Shown one piece after another: positions 44,938 to 54,400 of a stretch of 64,000 nt of DNA. The notes below the pieces were generated by a model. That model was not told the DNA's origin, made no database searches, and saw only the letters and a program-made list of their open reading frames with translations. Every line of letters starts with the position of its first letter. The stretch's first letter is position 1. Location of the stretch: assembly GCA_003854985.1 (NCBI GenBank), contig RQOG01000035.1:62001-126000 (forward strand), read 5' to 3'. The DNA comes from Calditrichota bacterium (GTDB taxonomy: Bacteria > Calditrichota > Calditrichia > Calditrichales > Calditrichaceae). The position numbers and the translations under genes were made by a program.

Positions 44938-46536
44938 TTAATAAATCCTTTTTAATTCGCAGTTTTCGAAATAATGCAATAAAATTTCCCTGGTTGTTTT
45001 CTGATAACGGGCCATGTGCAACGCGCCTGTTTTGCATAACCCCACACCATGACCTTTACCGGCGCCGATGAAGGTAAAGTTAATCGGTATTCCGTCATCA
45101 TCCAAATCTGAATGTACATAAAAACAAGAACTGTTTAAAAATGTGGACGAAAATATATACCTTATATTTTTTTCACCTGAAATTTTGCAGTTTTTTAAAC
45201 TGCCAAGAACTTCTATCTCTTTTATTCTGCCCGAAACGCCTCTTTTAACAGGCACGATTTCATAAATTATTCCGGGATTTTCACCGGTCTTTTTCTGAAA
45301 AATTTCTTCCAGTTCATTTCTGGTATATAGAACTTCCCAGCGAAAAGAATCTGCGTTTAATTCCGTCACTTCGTTTAATTCCGACGGATCCTGCCGGCAA
45401 TATACATCAGGCCGCGAATTTATCCATTTTATGGCGTTTTCTTCAATCCTCAAATCTCCGATATTATCATTTTTTGAATCAGAATCAGGCTTTCCGGTAC
45501 AATACTGATCATCATCACACAACCAAATCTCACTGGCATTTTCTCCATGGCCGCCGCAATTATAGCTGTAATGGGTTCTGCAGATATTATCGTCCGGCAT
45601 TTTTAAAACCTGCCCACGGGTCATTTCCATCGCTTTATCAATGACGGGTAAATCATTTCTTATCCCATAATATCTTACACAATGGCTATTACTACAAAAA
45701 TCAAATTGTTCTTCCTGATGCCGGGTTCCTATAATAGAAAAAATATAACTTCGTATAACAATGGCCATACACATGGCATATTCGAGATTCGCGGTACTCT
45801 CGATTTCGGAAACCAGAACACCTTTTATATACTGTTCTGCCGGAAGGGTATTTATACCTGAAAACAGATTATTTTCATCAATTGTAACCTGAAGCGTCCC
45901 CTGATAATAAAGGTTTTTCCTGATCGATTTATCATTATTGTTGGACTGATTTAACTCAAAATTGGCTAATTCAAAATAGGCTTCTTTTTGTTTGGGAATA
46001 AGTTTAAGACCGTTCTGCAGTTCCCGAATATTCTCAAATTTTGGATCGTAAACTTCGATAACTCCGGAACCTTTCCGGGTAATTTTTTTGATTATATTAC
46101 AATGATTGATGCAACCATCTTTGGAAGAGCACTGCTTAATCTCATCAACGGAAGCAAAAGGACCTTCCAGTAATCTGTATTGTACATTATTATTAATTAA
46201 CTTTTCATTGCAGATAATATCGCCTCCGGCCTCAGTCAAACATATTTTATCACTATTTTTACTTAAGGTTTTATACTGGTTTATCAGCGAATTTTTATCT
46301 GAAGATTCCCTGATAAGCAAATAATATTGAAAAACAGCGTTATCTGCCTGTTTTATCTTTACCCTCCAGTCAACAGTTTCCGGGATTTCCGGGAAAATAG
46401 AATTACCATTTAAATCCGTAAGATTATATTCGGAAGCATTTATCTTAAGATCGAATAGTCTTTTATTATTAAAAACCTGTATACTCACAACAGGTTCATT
46501 GTTTTCTGTTTGCAGAATAATACCGGATTTTTTCAT
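44938..46536 (-). CDS. SpoIID/LytB-domain protein, cysteine-rich
   Basis: 532 residues. The C-terminal two thirds match the SpoIID/LytB domain: LPAEQYIKGVLVSEIES, YAMCMAIVIRSYIFSI, and GKGHGVGLCKTGALHMARY near the end. In sporulators SpoIID is a lytic transglycosylase acting on peptidoglycan; no other sporulation gene is here, and related proteins occur in many Gram-negatives. No signal peptide is visible (starts MKKSGIILQTENNEP), although its substrate would be outside. About 20 cysteines, including CSSKDGCINHC near 137-147, suggest a metal or Fe-S site or disulphides. Next to prfB with a 2-base gap. Confidence 0.8.
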   Translation of the reverse strand: MKKSGIILQTENNEPVVSIQVFNNKRLFDLKINASEYNLTDLNGNSIFPEIPETVDWRVKIKQADNAVFQYYLLIRESSDKNSLINQYKTLSKNSDKICLTEAGGDIICNEKLINNNVQYRLLEGPFASVDEIKQCSSKDGCINHCNIIKKITRKGSGVIEVYDPKFENIRELQNGLKLIPKQKEAYFELANFELNQSNNNDKSIRKNLYYQGTLQVTIDENNLFSGINTLPAEQYIKGVLVSEIESTANLEYAMCMAIVIRSYIFSIIGTRHQEEQFDFCSNSHCVRYYGIRNDLPVIDKAMEMTRGQVLKMPDDNICRTHYSYNCGGHGENASEIWLCDDDQYCTGKPDSDSKNDNIGDLRIEENAIKWINSRPDVYCRQDPSELNEVTELNADSFRWEVLYTRNELEEIFQKKTGENPGIIYEIVPVKRGVSGRIKEIEVLGSLKNCKISGEKNIRYIFSSTFLNSSCFYVHSDLDDDGIPINFTFIGAGKGHGVGLCKTGALHMARYQKTTREILLHYFENCELKRIY

Positions 46537-46645
46537 AAGGAGACTAATTACAATTTGCGGGCAGGAAATTAAATGATTTCAGTTAACTATACAAAACACC
46601 TTGCGCTAATAAGACTCACAAATAAGCGGCACTTAAGACAATAAA

Positions 46646-46674
46646 AAATCCCTGCCGGTCAGGCCGGCAGGGAT
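46646..46674 (-). terminator. Intrinsic terminator after the coiled-coil OMP gene
   Basis: Stem ATCCCTGCCGG / CCGGCAGGGAT with a short loop, followed on the minus strand by a T run (plus A run 46643-46648). It ends the surface-protein block and precedes the SpoIID-prfB run. Confidence 0.9.
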
Positions 46675-46688
46675 CTAAACTTCACTTA

Positions 46689-47807
46689 CTATTTACCCTC
46701 TTCTTCCAATATCTGCTTCAATTCTTCTAGTTCTTTTTCAGCCTCTTCACGCTCGCGTTTCAGACGTTCCAGTTCTTCTCTTACATCTTCCGATCTTTCT
46801 CTTTCTTCAACAATCTTCTGGAAGAATTCTATACGTTTATTGAATTCATCGCGCTCAAGCTCTGCAGCCGTTTTTCTGGATGGTACGAAGGGCAGAATTT
46901 TGATATTCATACCAAGCTGGGCTTTCCAGGGAGGATACATTGGGATATCATAATCACCTCCAAATTCAACTTTTTTGCTGATTAAAACATCCACGCCCAT
47001 AACAAATGTTAACCAGTTAAACGGCTTATATTTCATTCCCGGTGTGACAAACATCCAGTTTTCTCTTGAGCGAATTCCGGCATTTTCACGGGATTCAAGG
47101 TCGGATAGATATGATATACCGCTCACATCCAGCATAAAATCAAACATCGATGTAGGATACATTAAGCCTAAAGCAAAATTCAATTCACTGGTGTTCTCGG
47201 CAATTTTAATATTTCTTCTATGTTCAATCCCTGTATCGTTGTGATTATACCAACCGATATTTAAATGCGCGCTGAACGATTTTTCCGGTATATAGGGATC
47301 GGCATAAAACGATAACATACCGCCTAAGCCGTATTCTACGGCCCCGGAAGCATATTCCGCATTTTGATAATTATAATATTCCCCGGTAGGAAACCTCATT
47401 TTAAGATTAAAACCGCCGAGAAGGCGATTTTTCGCAAGATTAAAGGAGGCCGCCTTTAACATTAAGAAAACATCGTCCGGAATATTGGCTTCCTCATCCT
47501 CGCCGCGGTGTACATCCTGGTAAACGCGAAGACCAACCGTCGCATCAAAATACTTTGTAAAGCCATAGGTAAAGGCGACATTGCCGGCAACCGCCCAGAG
47601 GTTATAACCGGTAACATCCGGTGTAGGCCCGGTCCCTAAAAATTGAATATTTTTCGTGTAAAAATTCATATTCGAGAAAAATTCCAGCCGGCCTTTTTCA
47701 AAGGATTTAGCCGTCTGAGTGTGAATCAAATGATAACTGCCATACGGCTGTTGTGCCTGAATAATACCTATCGTAAATAACAAAAATAACAGGCAGAGCT
47801 TTTTCAT
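46689..47807 (-). CDS. Outer-membrane beta-barrel protein with C-terminal coiled coil (copy 2)
   Basis: 372 residues. Signal peptide (MKKLCLLFLLFTIGI, ending IQAQQP). Residues about 20-305 are amphipathic strands typical of a barrel (HLIHTQTAKSFEKG, MNFYTKNIQFLG, AEYASGAVEYGLGG). The last 65 residues are a highly charged heptad-repeat helix (ERSEDVREELERLKRER, then EAEKELEELKQILEEEGK). Paralogue of 47974-49101: shared TQ(T/K)AK, PDD(L/V)FL(S/M) and YASG(S/A)(I/V)E(F/Y)G. Function unknown. Good GGGAGG before the start; the 166-base gap upstream suggests a separate promoter. Confidence 0.78.
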   Translation of the reverse strand: MKKLCLLFLLFTIGIIQAQQPYGSYHLIHTQTAKSFEKGRLEFFSNMNFYTKNIQFLGTGPTPDVTGYNLWAVAGNVAFTYGFTKYFDATVGLRVYQDVHRGEDEEANIPDDVFLMLKAASFNLAKNRLLGGFNLKMRFPTGEYYNYQNAEYASGAVEYGLGGMLSFYADPYIPEKSFSAHLNIGWYNHNDTGIEHRRNIKIAENTSELNFALGLMYPTSMFDFMLDVSGISYLSDLESRENAGIRSRENWMFVTPGMKYKPFNWLTFVMGVDVLISKKVEFGGDYDIPMYPPWKAQLGMNIKILPFVPSRKTAAELERDEFNKRIEFFQKIVEERERSEDVREELERLKREREEAEKELEELKQILEEEGK

Positions 47808-47973
47808 CTCAACCTCCCAGAAAAGAAATATTATTGCGCTTCAATTTATTTATCGTTTTCTCATTGCCCCTGAGTATCAGTCGGGTTTAATAAATTAATT
47901 AATTTCAATTACATAAACTTAATATTTTTTTTCGTTTATGGCAATAATAGTTTAAAACAAAAAAATATACCAC
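47808..47973. other. Intergenic region without a gene
   Basis: 166 AT-rich bases between the two paralogous barrel genes. A CATAAAC/GTTTATG inverted repeat (about 47911-47940) may be an operator or a weak hairpin. No clear terminator or promoter can be called. Confidence 0.3.
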
Positions 47974-49101
47974 CTATTCGCCAAAAACTCGTTTTAAATT
48001 TTGTATTTCCTCTTCGGTTTCTTTTCGCAATTTCTTTAGTTCTTCGACTTCTTTTTGCCTTTTCTTTGTATTTTCTATCTCGTCTATGAGCGTCTGTTCC
48101 ATTTCCACTTTCTGCCTGGCGCTTTTTTGATACCGGGTAAATCCTTCGCCGCCCCGGTTTTCCTTGAAATTATATTTTATGTTAATTCCAAAATGGACTT
48201 TCCAGTCCGGATAGCTTGAAGTAATTCCTGATCCTGCCGGAAACGCAGGCGGAATCTCCGCAGTTGTCCATTCTCTTTCAGGAGATAATCGAATATCACC
48301 CCCCAAATCTACTGACAACCAGCTTAATATACCAATGCGTATGCTTGGCGTAAGAAACGCATATTCTTCCGCGCTGTAAATGAAACCATGTGGTTTCTGT
48401 AAATATAACATGCCGGTTAATTCCATTCGGTATTCAACATATTCCGTGGGGAATGCAAAAGCCAGTGCCATTCGAAATTCCTGAGAAGGATGATCGGCCT
48501 CTAATTCCAGATTTTCTCCGAAGGAAAACACTTTACCTTTTTCATTGTGATTCCAATATCCAAGATTGGCGTGCAAATTAAAAAACCGGTAAGGTAAGTT
48601 CTTGTTTGAATAAAATGAAAATGCGTAAGTCACGCCAAATTCTATAGAACCGCTGGCATACTCCGCTAACGGGTAATTGTACTGAGCCGCTGTCGGAAAC
48701 CGTGAACCGAGAACAAAGCCATGATAAAAATGATTATCGCCAAAAGAAAATGAACCTATTCTCATTGACAAAAACAAATCGTCAGGTACATTGGGATCCG
48801 TTTCACGGTTTGTTACCTGGTAATACCGGAAACCCAATGATACATCAAAGTGGTTGAAAAATCCATAGGCGAAAACTACATTCCCGGCCATCAAATTATA
48901 GGTTTTCTTCACCCCGCTTATTTCATCAATTAATTTAGAATCCTTTGAATAATAATTAAAATCCGTATAAAAGGAAAAAACACCGGGATTGTGGTTTTTT
49001 GCCTTTTGTGTATAAATCAAATCTTTACTTCCGTTGAACAGCTGGGCCTGGGCAGTTGACATAAATACGATGATCAATGCAATACTGAATATCTTTTTCA
49101 T
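47974..49101 (-). CDS. Outer-membrane beta-barrel protein with C-terminal coiled coil (copy 1)
   Basis: 375 residues. Signal peptide (MKKIFSIALIIVFMST, ending AQAQLF). Barrel-like region with IYTQKAKNHNPGVFSFYTD, VPDDLFLSMRIGSF and YPLAEYASGSIEFGV. A C-terminal charged coiled coil of about 45 residues follows (QTLIDEIENTKKRQKEVEEL, and RKETEEEIQNLKRVFGE). It follows the SLBB protein gene by 50 bases, so it probably belongs to the porU-porV operon; its paralogue lies 166 bases further on. The coiled coil would sit in the periplasm if the barrel orientation is normal, and might contact the cell wall or a partner. Confidence 0.78.
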   Translation of the reverse strand: MKKIFSIALIIVFMSTAQAQLFNGSKDLIYTQKAKNHNPGVFSFYTDFNYYSKDSKLIDEISGVKKTYNLMAGNVVFAYGFFNHFDVSLGFRYYQVTNRETDPNVPDDLFLSMRIGSFSFGDNHFYHGFVLGSRFPTAAQYNYPLAEYASGSIEFGVTYAFSFYSNKNLPYRFFNLHANLGYWNHNEKGKVFSFGENLELEADHPSQEFRMALAFAFPTEYVEYRMELTGMLYLQKPHGFIYSAEEYAFLTPSIRIGILSWLSVDLGGDIRLSPEREWTTAEIPPAFPAGSGITSSYPDWKVHFGINIKYNFKENRGGEGFTRYQKSARQKVEMEQTLIDEIENTKKRQKEVEELKKLRKETEEEIQNLKRVFGE

Positions 49102-49151
49102 TTTCCTCTCCCTACCAGGGCTTTATACAATAATCTATTCAAAATAAGTAC

Positions 49152-49640
49152 CTATATTCGGGAGGCAAGGATAAATACATTAACAATAATTGCTAAATCC
49201 CGAAAAATTCCTACAATTTTTGTAAAAACTTCACCCATACTACCCGTAATTACAATAGTATCGCCGGGCTGTAAGGGCGGTAAAACAGAATAATCTCCCG
49301 TCTCAATAAAATGTTCAACATCAACCTTAATCACTTCCTGGTTTTTACGGATAATACGCACATCATCCAGTCTGGCGCTTTTTGACGGACCGCCAGCCGA
49401 AGACATTAGTTCAATCAACGTATACGAACTGGGTATACTATATATACCCGGCCGCTGGACATGGCCCCAGAGATTAACGTTAATCAGCAGTATATCGCCG
49501 GTGCCAAGAATATATTGCGCCGGACGGTCTGAAAAACGTGATAGCTGGCTGTCATCAAATGAAGACATATCGTCAAACCCCTGAGCTTCCAAAAAATTAA
49601 TACCGAGACAAACAAGTATAAATAATAAAATTTTTTTCAT
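49152..49640 (-). CDS. Short polysaccharide-export/SLBB domain protein
   Basis: 162 residues. Signal peptide (MKKILLFILVCLGIN, ending FLEAQG). A poly-export start (AQYILGTGDILLINVNLWG) runs into an SLBB beta-grasp domain (VQRPGIYSIPSSYTLIELMSSAGG, then VDVEHFIETGD, LQPGDTIVITG). A hydrophobic C-terminal stretch (RDLAIIVNVFILASRI) could anchor it in a membrane. Wza-type exporters are longer (350+ residues) and have more SLBB units, so this is a reduced form. It sits between the lipoprotein gene (7-base gap) and a barrel gene in the porU-porV operon, an unusual context for a Wza relative. It may be a periplasmic or outer-membrane partner of the secretion or attachment complex. Confidence 0.8.
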   Translation of the reverse strand: MKKILLFILVCLGINFLEAQGFDDMSSFDDSQLSRFSDRPAQYILGTGDILLINVNLWGHVQRPGIYSIPSSYTLIELMSSAGGPSKSARLDDVRIIRKNQEVIKVDVEHFIETGDYSVLPPLQPGDTIVITGSMGEVFTKIVGIFRDLAIIVNVFILASRI

Positions 49641-49647
49641 TTAGTCC

Positions 49648-50412
49648 TCATTCCAATTCAATATTAAAAAATCTCCAATCGGATTCAGAACCCCGGTGGA
49701 GTTCGTCATCACCGATACAATCTAATCGCCATCTGAAAGGAACCCCGTATGTCGGAGACTTCATCCATTCTTCAGCCAATGTAACAGACATATGACCTTC
49801 ATACATACTGTCATGATAATCAGCATAAACCAAAGGATGATAATTTTCATCATAAAATTGTTCAATCCTCAAAATATATACGCCCGGTTCAATTGGATCC
49901 GAATAACTCCATTCGAACGTTATGATTGTATCCGTAATCGTATAGTTATCAGGCGGATAAAGAGGAATCGCTTCCGGATCCAGTATATACCAGACGGTAT
50001 CGGATGAAACGCTCTCTTTGTCTTCTTTGGATACTGCGGTAACATAATAACTATATCTTTGTTCAGTTTTTACCTCGGTATCAATAAAAACTGTATCTTG
50101 AGCATTAGCAAAAACAACTTTTACCACACCGATCCTGTTATATCTCCGACTGCCATCCGGTTCAGCGCTTCGGTAAATCCAGAATTCAGACAGTTTTGAA
50201 CCCTGAGGATGGCTATGCCACATAACTTGTAGAACCGTATCAGAAAAGGAAGGCACCGGATCAATCCCTGCTTCATATTCGAGTAAATCACAGCCGGGCC
50301 ATTTCTGAACCATTTCAACCCGCTCCGGCGGATCCTGATTGCCGGGCCCCTGATCATCACAGGAAATTAAAATAATGAAAAATAGAAAACAAAAAAAGAA
50401 TAGCTTCATCAT
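49648..50412 (-). CDS. Lipoprotein with fibronectin type III-like domain
   Basis: 254 residues. Lipoprotein signal (hydrophobic 4-16; lipobox ILISC with Cys 18, then DDQGPGNQDPP). An FNIII-like unit spans about 55-140 (FSDTVLQVMWHSHPQG, YYVTAVSKEDKES) and a second beta domain follows (ITFEWSYSDPIEPGVYILRI, then PFRWRLDCIGD). The Asp residues after Cys would favour inner-membrane retention in E. coli, but that rule need not hold here. The start shares one base with the stop of porV. It may be an accessory lipoprotein of the porU-porV complex, by position only. Confidence 0.78.
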   Translation of the reverse strand: MMKLFFFCFLFFIILISCDDQGPGNQDPPERVEMVQKWPGCDLLEYEAGIDPVPSFSDTVLQVMWHSHPQGSKLSEFWIYRSAEPDGSRRYNRIGVVKVVFANAQDTVFIDTEVKTEQRYSYYVTAVSKEDKESVSSDTVWYILDPEAIPLYPPDNYTITDTIITFEWSYSDPIEPGVYILRIEQFYDENYHPLVYADYHDSMYEGHMSVTLAEEWMKSPTYGVPFRWRLDCIGDDELHRGSESDWRFFNIELE

Positions 50413-51407
50413 TACATTCCGAATAAAACTGAAACACGATGACAGTTTCCAAGATCGTGACTCTGATAGGCATAGTCAACTTTAAATTTCCATAAATAAA
50501 TGCCTGCGCCTGCAGTAAACCGGCCATAAAACGCGCCTGCTCTGAGCGCCAGTGTTGATCTAAATAAAAACTCCGTTCCTAAATGCGTGCCGCCTTCATA
50601 TTTAGTATCGATATCATACGCAAAGGTTATCTGGCTGGAAATAAACTTCAACGGCTGCGCATAGGCAATACCATATTTGATATTATGTTCAATCTTGTCT
50701 TTGTGTTTTGTGTCGGTATTCCATGTAATCTTGGTTCCGGCGATATCCTGCAAGTTGATACCGAGACTGAAATTGCCAAGAAATTCTTCCTGAAATATTT
50801 CATAAAACCCCACCCGGGTTATAAAACCCAGATCGATGCCGCCGCCTGAACCGGATTTATCGTCAATTTTACTGTTGATATATTTAATATTAACTCCAAA
50901 GCCGGCTTCAATAGGGATTTTATTGTACTGCCAGCCCATGTCCAATTCCCATTTATAGAACTTGGCAAATGTTAAAAAACCGGCAATATCATAGCTTGAA
51001 AAGGAACCTTCCGTATTTGTTAACTTTGGATATATATTATTCAATCTTCCCGAGTAATCTGAATCATCCAGATACCTTCGGCCTATGTCATCTATAAATA
51101 ATCCCACAGCGCCGATTGATAACGTAGCGCCGCCTAAAATAGGCATGGAAGCGCTGAAATAATTATGCGTCTCAAGCCCTTTAAAAAGGTCTGCATGCAT
51201 AAAGGCCGTTTCAAAACTGGTCTGAAAAGCCAACCCGGCCGGATTCCAGTAAAATCCGGGCGCGTCGCCGCTTAGGGCTACATAGGCCCCGCCCATGCCT
51301 AATGGCCGGGCGCCAACGCCCAATTCCAGAAAAGAAGCGCCGTATTTGGTGTCTTCCGCTGATGCAAAATTAAATATTAAAATTACTATAATTACTATGT
51401 ATCTCAT
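50412..51407 (-). CDS. porV: PorV/PorQ family outer-membrane protein paired with PorU
   Basis: 331 residues. Signal peptide (MRYIVIIVILIFNFASAED). PorV signature KYGASFLELGVGARPLGMGG, then FYWNPAGLAF. Barrel strands to the end; terminus VSVLFGM. In the type IX system PorV carries cargo from the translocon to PorU. The gene overlaps porU by four bases (ATGA), so the two are translated together. PorQ is a homologue and cannot be excluded, but tight linkage to a C25 protease favours the PorV role. Confidence 0.85.
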   Translation of the reverse strand: MRYIVIIVILIFNFASAEDTKYGASFLELGVGARPLGMGGAYVALSGDAPGFYWNPAGLAFQTSFETAFMHADLFKGLETHNYFSASMPILGGATLSIGAVGLFIDDIGRRYLDDSDYSGRLNNIYPKLTNTEGSFSSYDIAGFLTFAKFYKWELDMGWQYNKIPIEAGFGVNIKYINSKIDDKSGSGGGIDLGFITRVGFYEIFQEEFLGNFSLGINLQDIAGTKITWNTDTKHKDKIEHNIKYGIAYAQPLKFISSQITFAYDIDTKYEGGTHLGTEFLFRSTLALRAGAFYGRFTAGAGIYLWKFKVDYAYQSHDLGNCHRVSVLFGM

Positions 51408-54400
51408 CTGAGCCGCGCTATTTTAAATGTATGTGAAATCTTCTTATCACCCGTCGTCCCGGAAACAACGCAGAAATAGACGCCATTGGCCACCTGGTTA
51501 CCGTCGTCGTCGGTTCCATCCCAGATTATTTCATGATAACCGAAACTTAAAATATTATCATTGGGCACCGTTTCATCAACTATATCTGGTATTTTTTGCC
51601 GTATTAATCGGCCCGATGTGGAATATATTTTCATGGTCAGATCATCCAAATCATCTGAAATTTGATAAGCGATGCGAGTTTTATCGGTAAAGGGATTGGG
51701 AAAATTGCCATAAACGATAAAATCAAATGCCGCCGCTACCTGAACCGCTACTTCTTTGGTTGTGGAATTCCCATTGACATCGGCAACCTCAACCCGTATT
51801 ACATGACTACCAGGTTCCAGTTCCGGAGATGTTAACACCGATATCGTATTGGAATTTTGTATTTTTTCCGGATAGCTGATTTCATCATCTGGTACGGGCG
51901 TATTGTCAATATATACTTTAAGGCTTTGGTCAACATCAATGCCGCTTTCATCCTGAACAATCAGCGAAATTTCCGGACGTCTGCCCAGATTCATATTCTG
52001 ATAGATATTCTGGCCGTTAACCGTCATCTCGATAATCGGATCCTCTGAATCCGAATTATTAAAAACAGTATATATTCCCGAGCTGTTGACTTCTGCACAC
52101 ATAAATTCCTGATACATTGCGGTAGTTTGTTTGACCCAGCGGTTGATATTTTCTTCATATTTATAAATAGCGGTTTTTCCACTTACAATGTCCGAAATCC
52201 AGGAAGCTTCCGGCAGTAACGCAAGATATGCAGAGCCGTCAAGAAGGTTTGAATAATTCATAAATTCCAGCTTTAAAGCGGCCGGATTGCCGGTTTTATC
52301 CAGGATAAGAGGCGTTATATCGGGCTGATCACCCGGATCGGCTTCGGGCTGAGAGAAAGACATTACTGTGGACTTACTCAGGATACCTTTGGCTATATTA
52401 AAATGCCAGCGCTCCTTTAGCACCAAAGTGTCGTTTGTGATTTTATTTAAAGAGGTGCCGATGCTTTTTTCGATAAAAAGATGATCGGTTTCCAGTTGTG
52501 CATTATAAATATTATTATCTTCGTTTCTCTCGGTAATCACATTATCTTTATCAATAATTATTCTGAATTGGCGGTTTGAATCATATTCCTGAACATCAAA
52601 AACCGTTTCCACAATTTTCTTTTCCCGGAAACCAATAGTCACAACTTTTTCCGCAAAAGGCTGACCGGATTGAATGCCCTCTCCGGTATAAAAATTGAGT
52701 TTTACATTGGAAAGAGAACTGTCCGATTCGTTTACAAGTGTACATTTCAGTTTCAATGTATCAACACCCGTATAAGCCAGCGATTTGGATTTAATATATA
52801 ATTCAGGGCGGTTGTCTTCCACGTATAATTTATTCCAGCGGAATGTAATTTCTTCATTTTCCGATGTTCTAACAAAAATATCAAAAAGTTTATGCCCGCC
52901 TGTCTCAAATCCGGGAAAAGGCGTTACGGATTGAAATAAAGAATCATTTACTTTACTCATTGGAATCTTATCGGCATAGTAATACTGGTATGTATTCCGT
53001 ACTTCCTTAAAATTTAACAGAAACATCGTATCAATTGGCGCAAAACTTTTAGCGATTACCTGGAAATGAATCGGTTCGTTAACCTGCGGGGAAACCGGAT
53101 TTGTATAAAAATTTTTAATTAATGAGTAACGTACAAATATTTCGGTAAAACCATTCGCGTCTTCTGTGCCATTGGTTTGATAGGCCTTAACAATGTACTT
53201 TATGCCCTCACTGCTGTCGGGAATGGCAAATGATAATATTTTTCCATATTCCAACTCCGAATCCAGTACGATATACCCTTCCGGATCGACAATTTCAATA
53301 TTAAAGGCTGCGCCGGAAATTTGAGAATTTACAGATATAGAGACAGTATCATTCGGTAAAGGCGTTTGATTATCTGCCTGTACATTTAGTTTATAATCCG
53401 GTTTCTGAATTTTTAACGCCGGATCGCCTAAAAGATTATACTGAAACAGCATCGAAGGATATAACTGATAAAAACTGTAAGTCGTCGTACTTGATTCATC
53501 AAAAAAATAAGTAGGATCGGTTTGATAAAAGATTTTCATTAAATTCACGGATTGTCCAAAGGTCAGATCATCATCCCACAGGAAATCATAAAGCGACCAG
53601 CCGATAGCCATATCGTTATACATCCAGCCAAGTCCTGATGAAGCCAGTAAGCCAATCGCGCCTTTTCTGTCGGCTAACAACATTTTTTCTGCCAGACTTA
53701 CCCGCCCGGGACTTTCAAATGCGCCGGTATAACAGGTCATACTGGCTACAAACGGATACTGATCTACATTATTTAACCGGTTAACATCCGCCACATTCAT
53801 CAACTGCACATCCGACCAGATGGCGCCTCCCCCATGGCCGAAAAAATTCATAAAAGACAGACCCGTATCAAAATATTCAATCAGGTCTGTTGTACTGCCA
53901 AATTGCGGATCTTTTCCTTCACCCAATTTTTCATTGGCTATTGTATTTAATTTTCTGCAAAAAATTTCTTTCGGTAATTGCTGGTTTATAATACGCTGAT
54001 TCTGAGCGCGAAAAACCGGTTTTTGTGTAATGGTTTCTTCCGTTCCCTTATCATTACCACTTATAAATAAAGCTTTGTTTCTCCACGAAGAGGCAGAGTT
54101 ATTCTGCTGATACACTTCAATTTTAGCGATATAGTTATTCAGATCCGTATTATTATTTACCGGAATTCTACTGACTACTACATCAGGAATATAATCATCA
54201 CCGGAAATAAGACTGTACCAGAAATCGGCCGATGATGAACCATATTTAACAGTTTCAAACAACATTGTAGGAATCAAATCTGTCGATGTTTTATAGTCCC
54301 ATGAAGCATCGCCCACCAAAACCACATATTCTAACCGGGAAGACTTATCCCAGTTCTCATAAACATACTGTATAAAGTCTTTGATAGCCAAAGGGGATTT

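Noticed and set aside
47911-47940. CATAAAC/GTTTATG as a terminator after the gene at 47974
   Set aside because: AT-rich stem too weak, with no T run in the right place.
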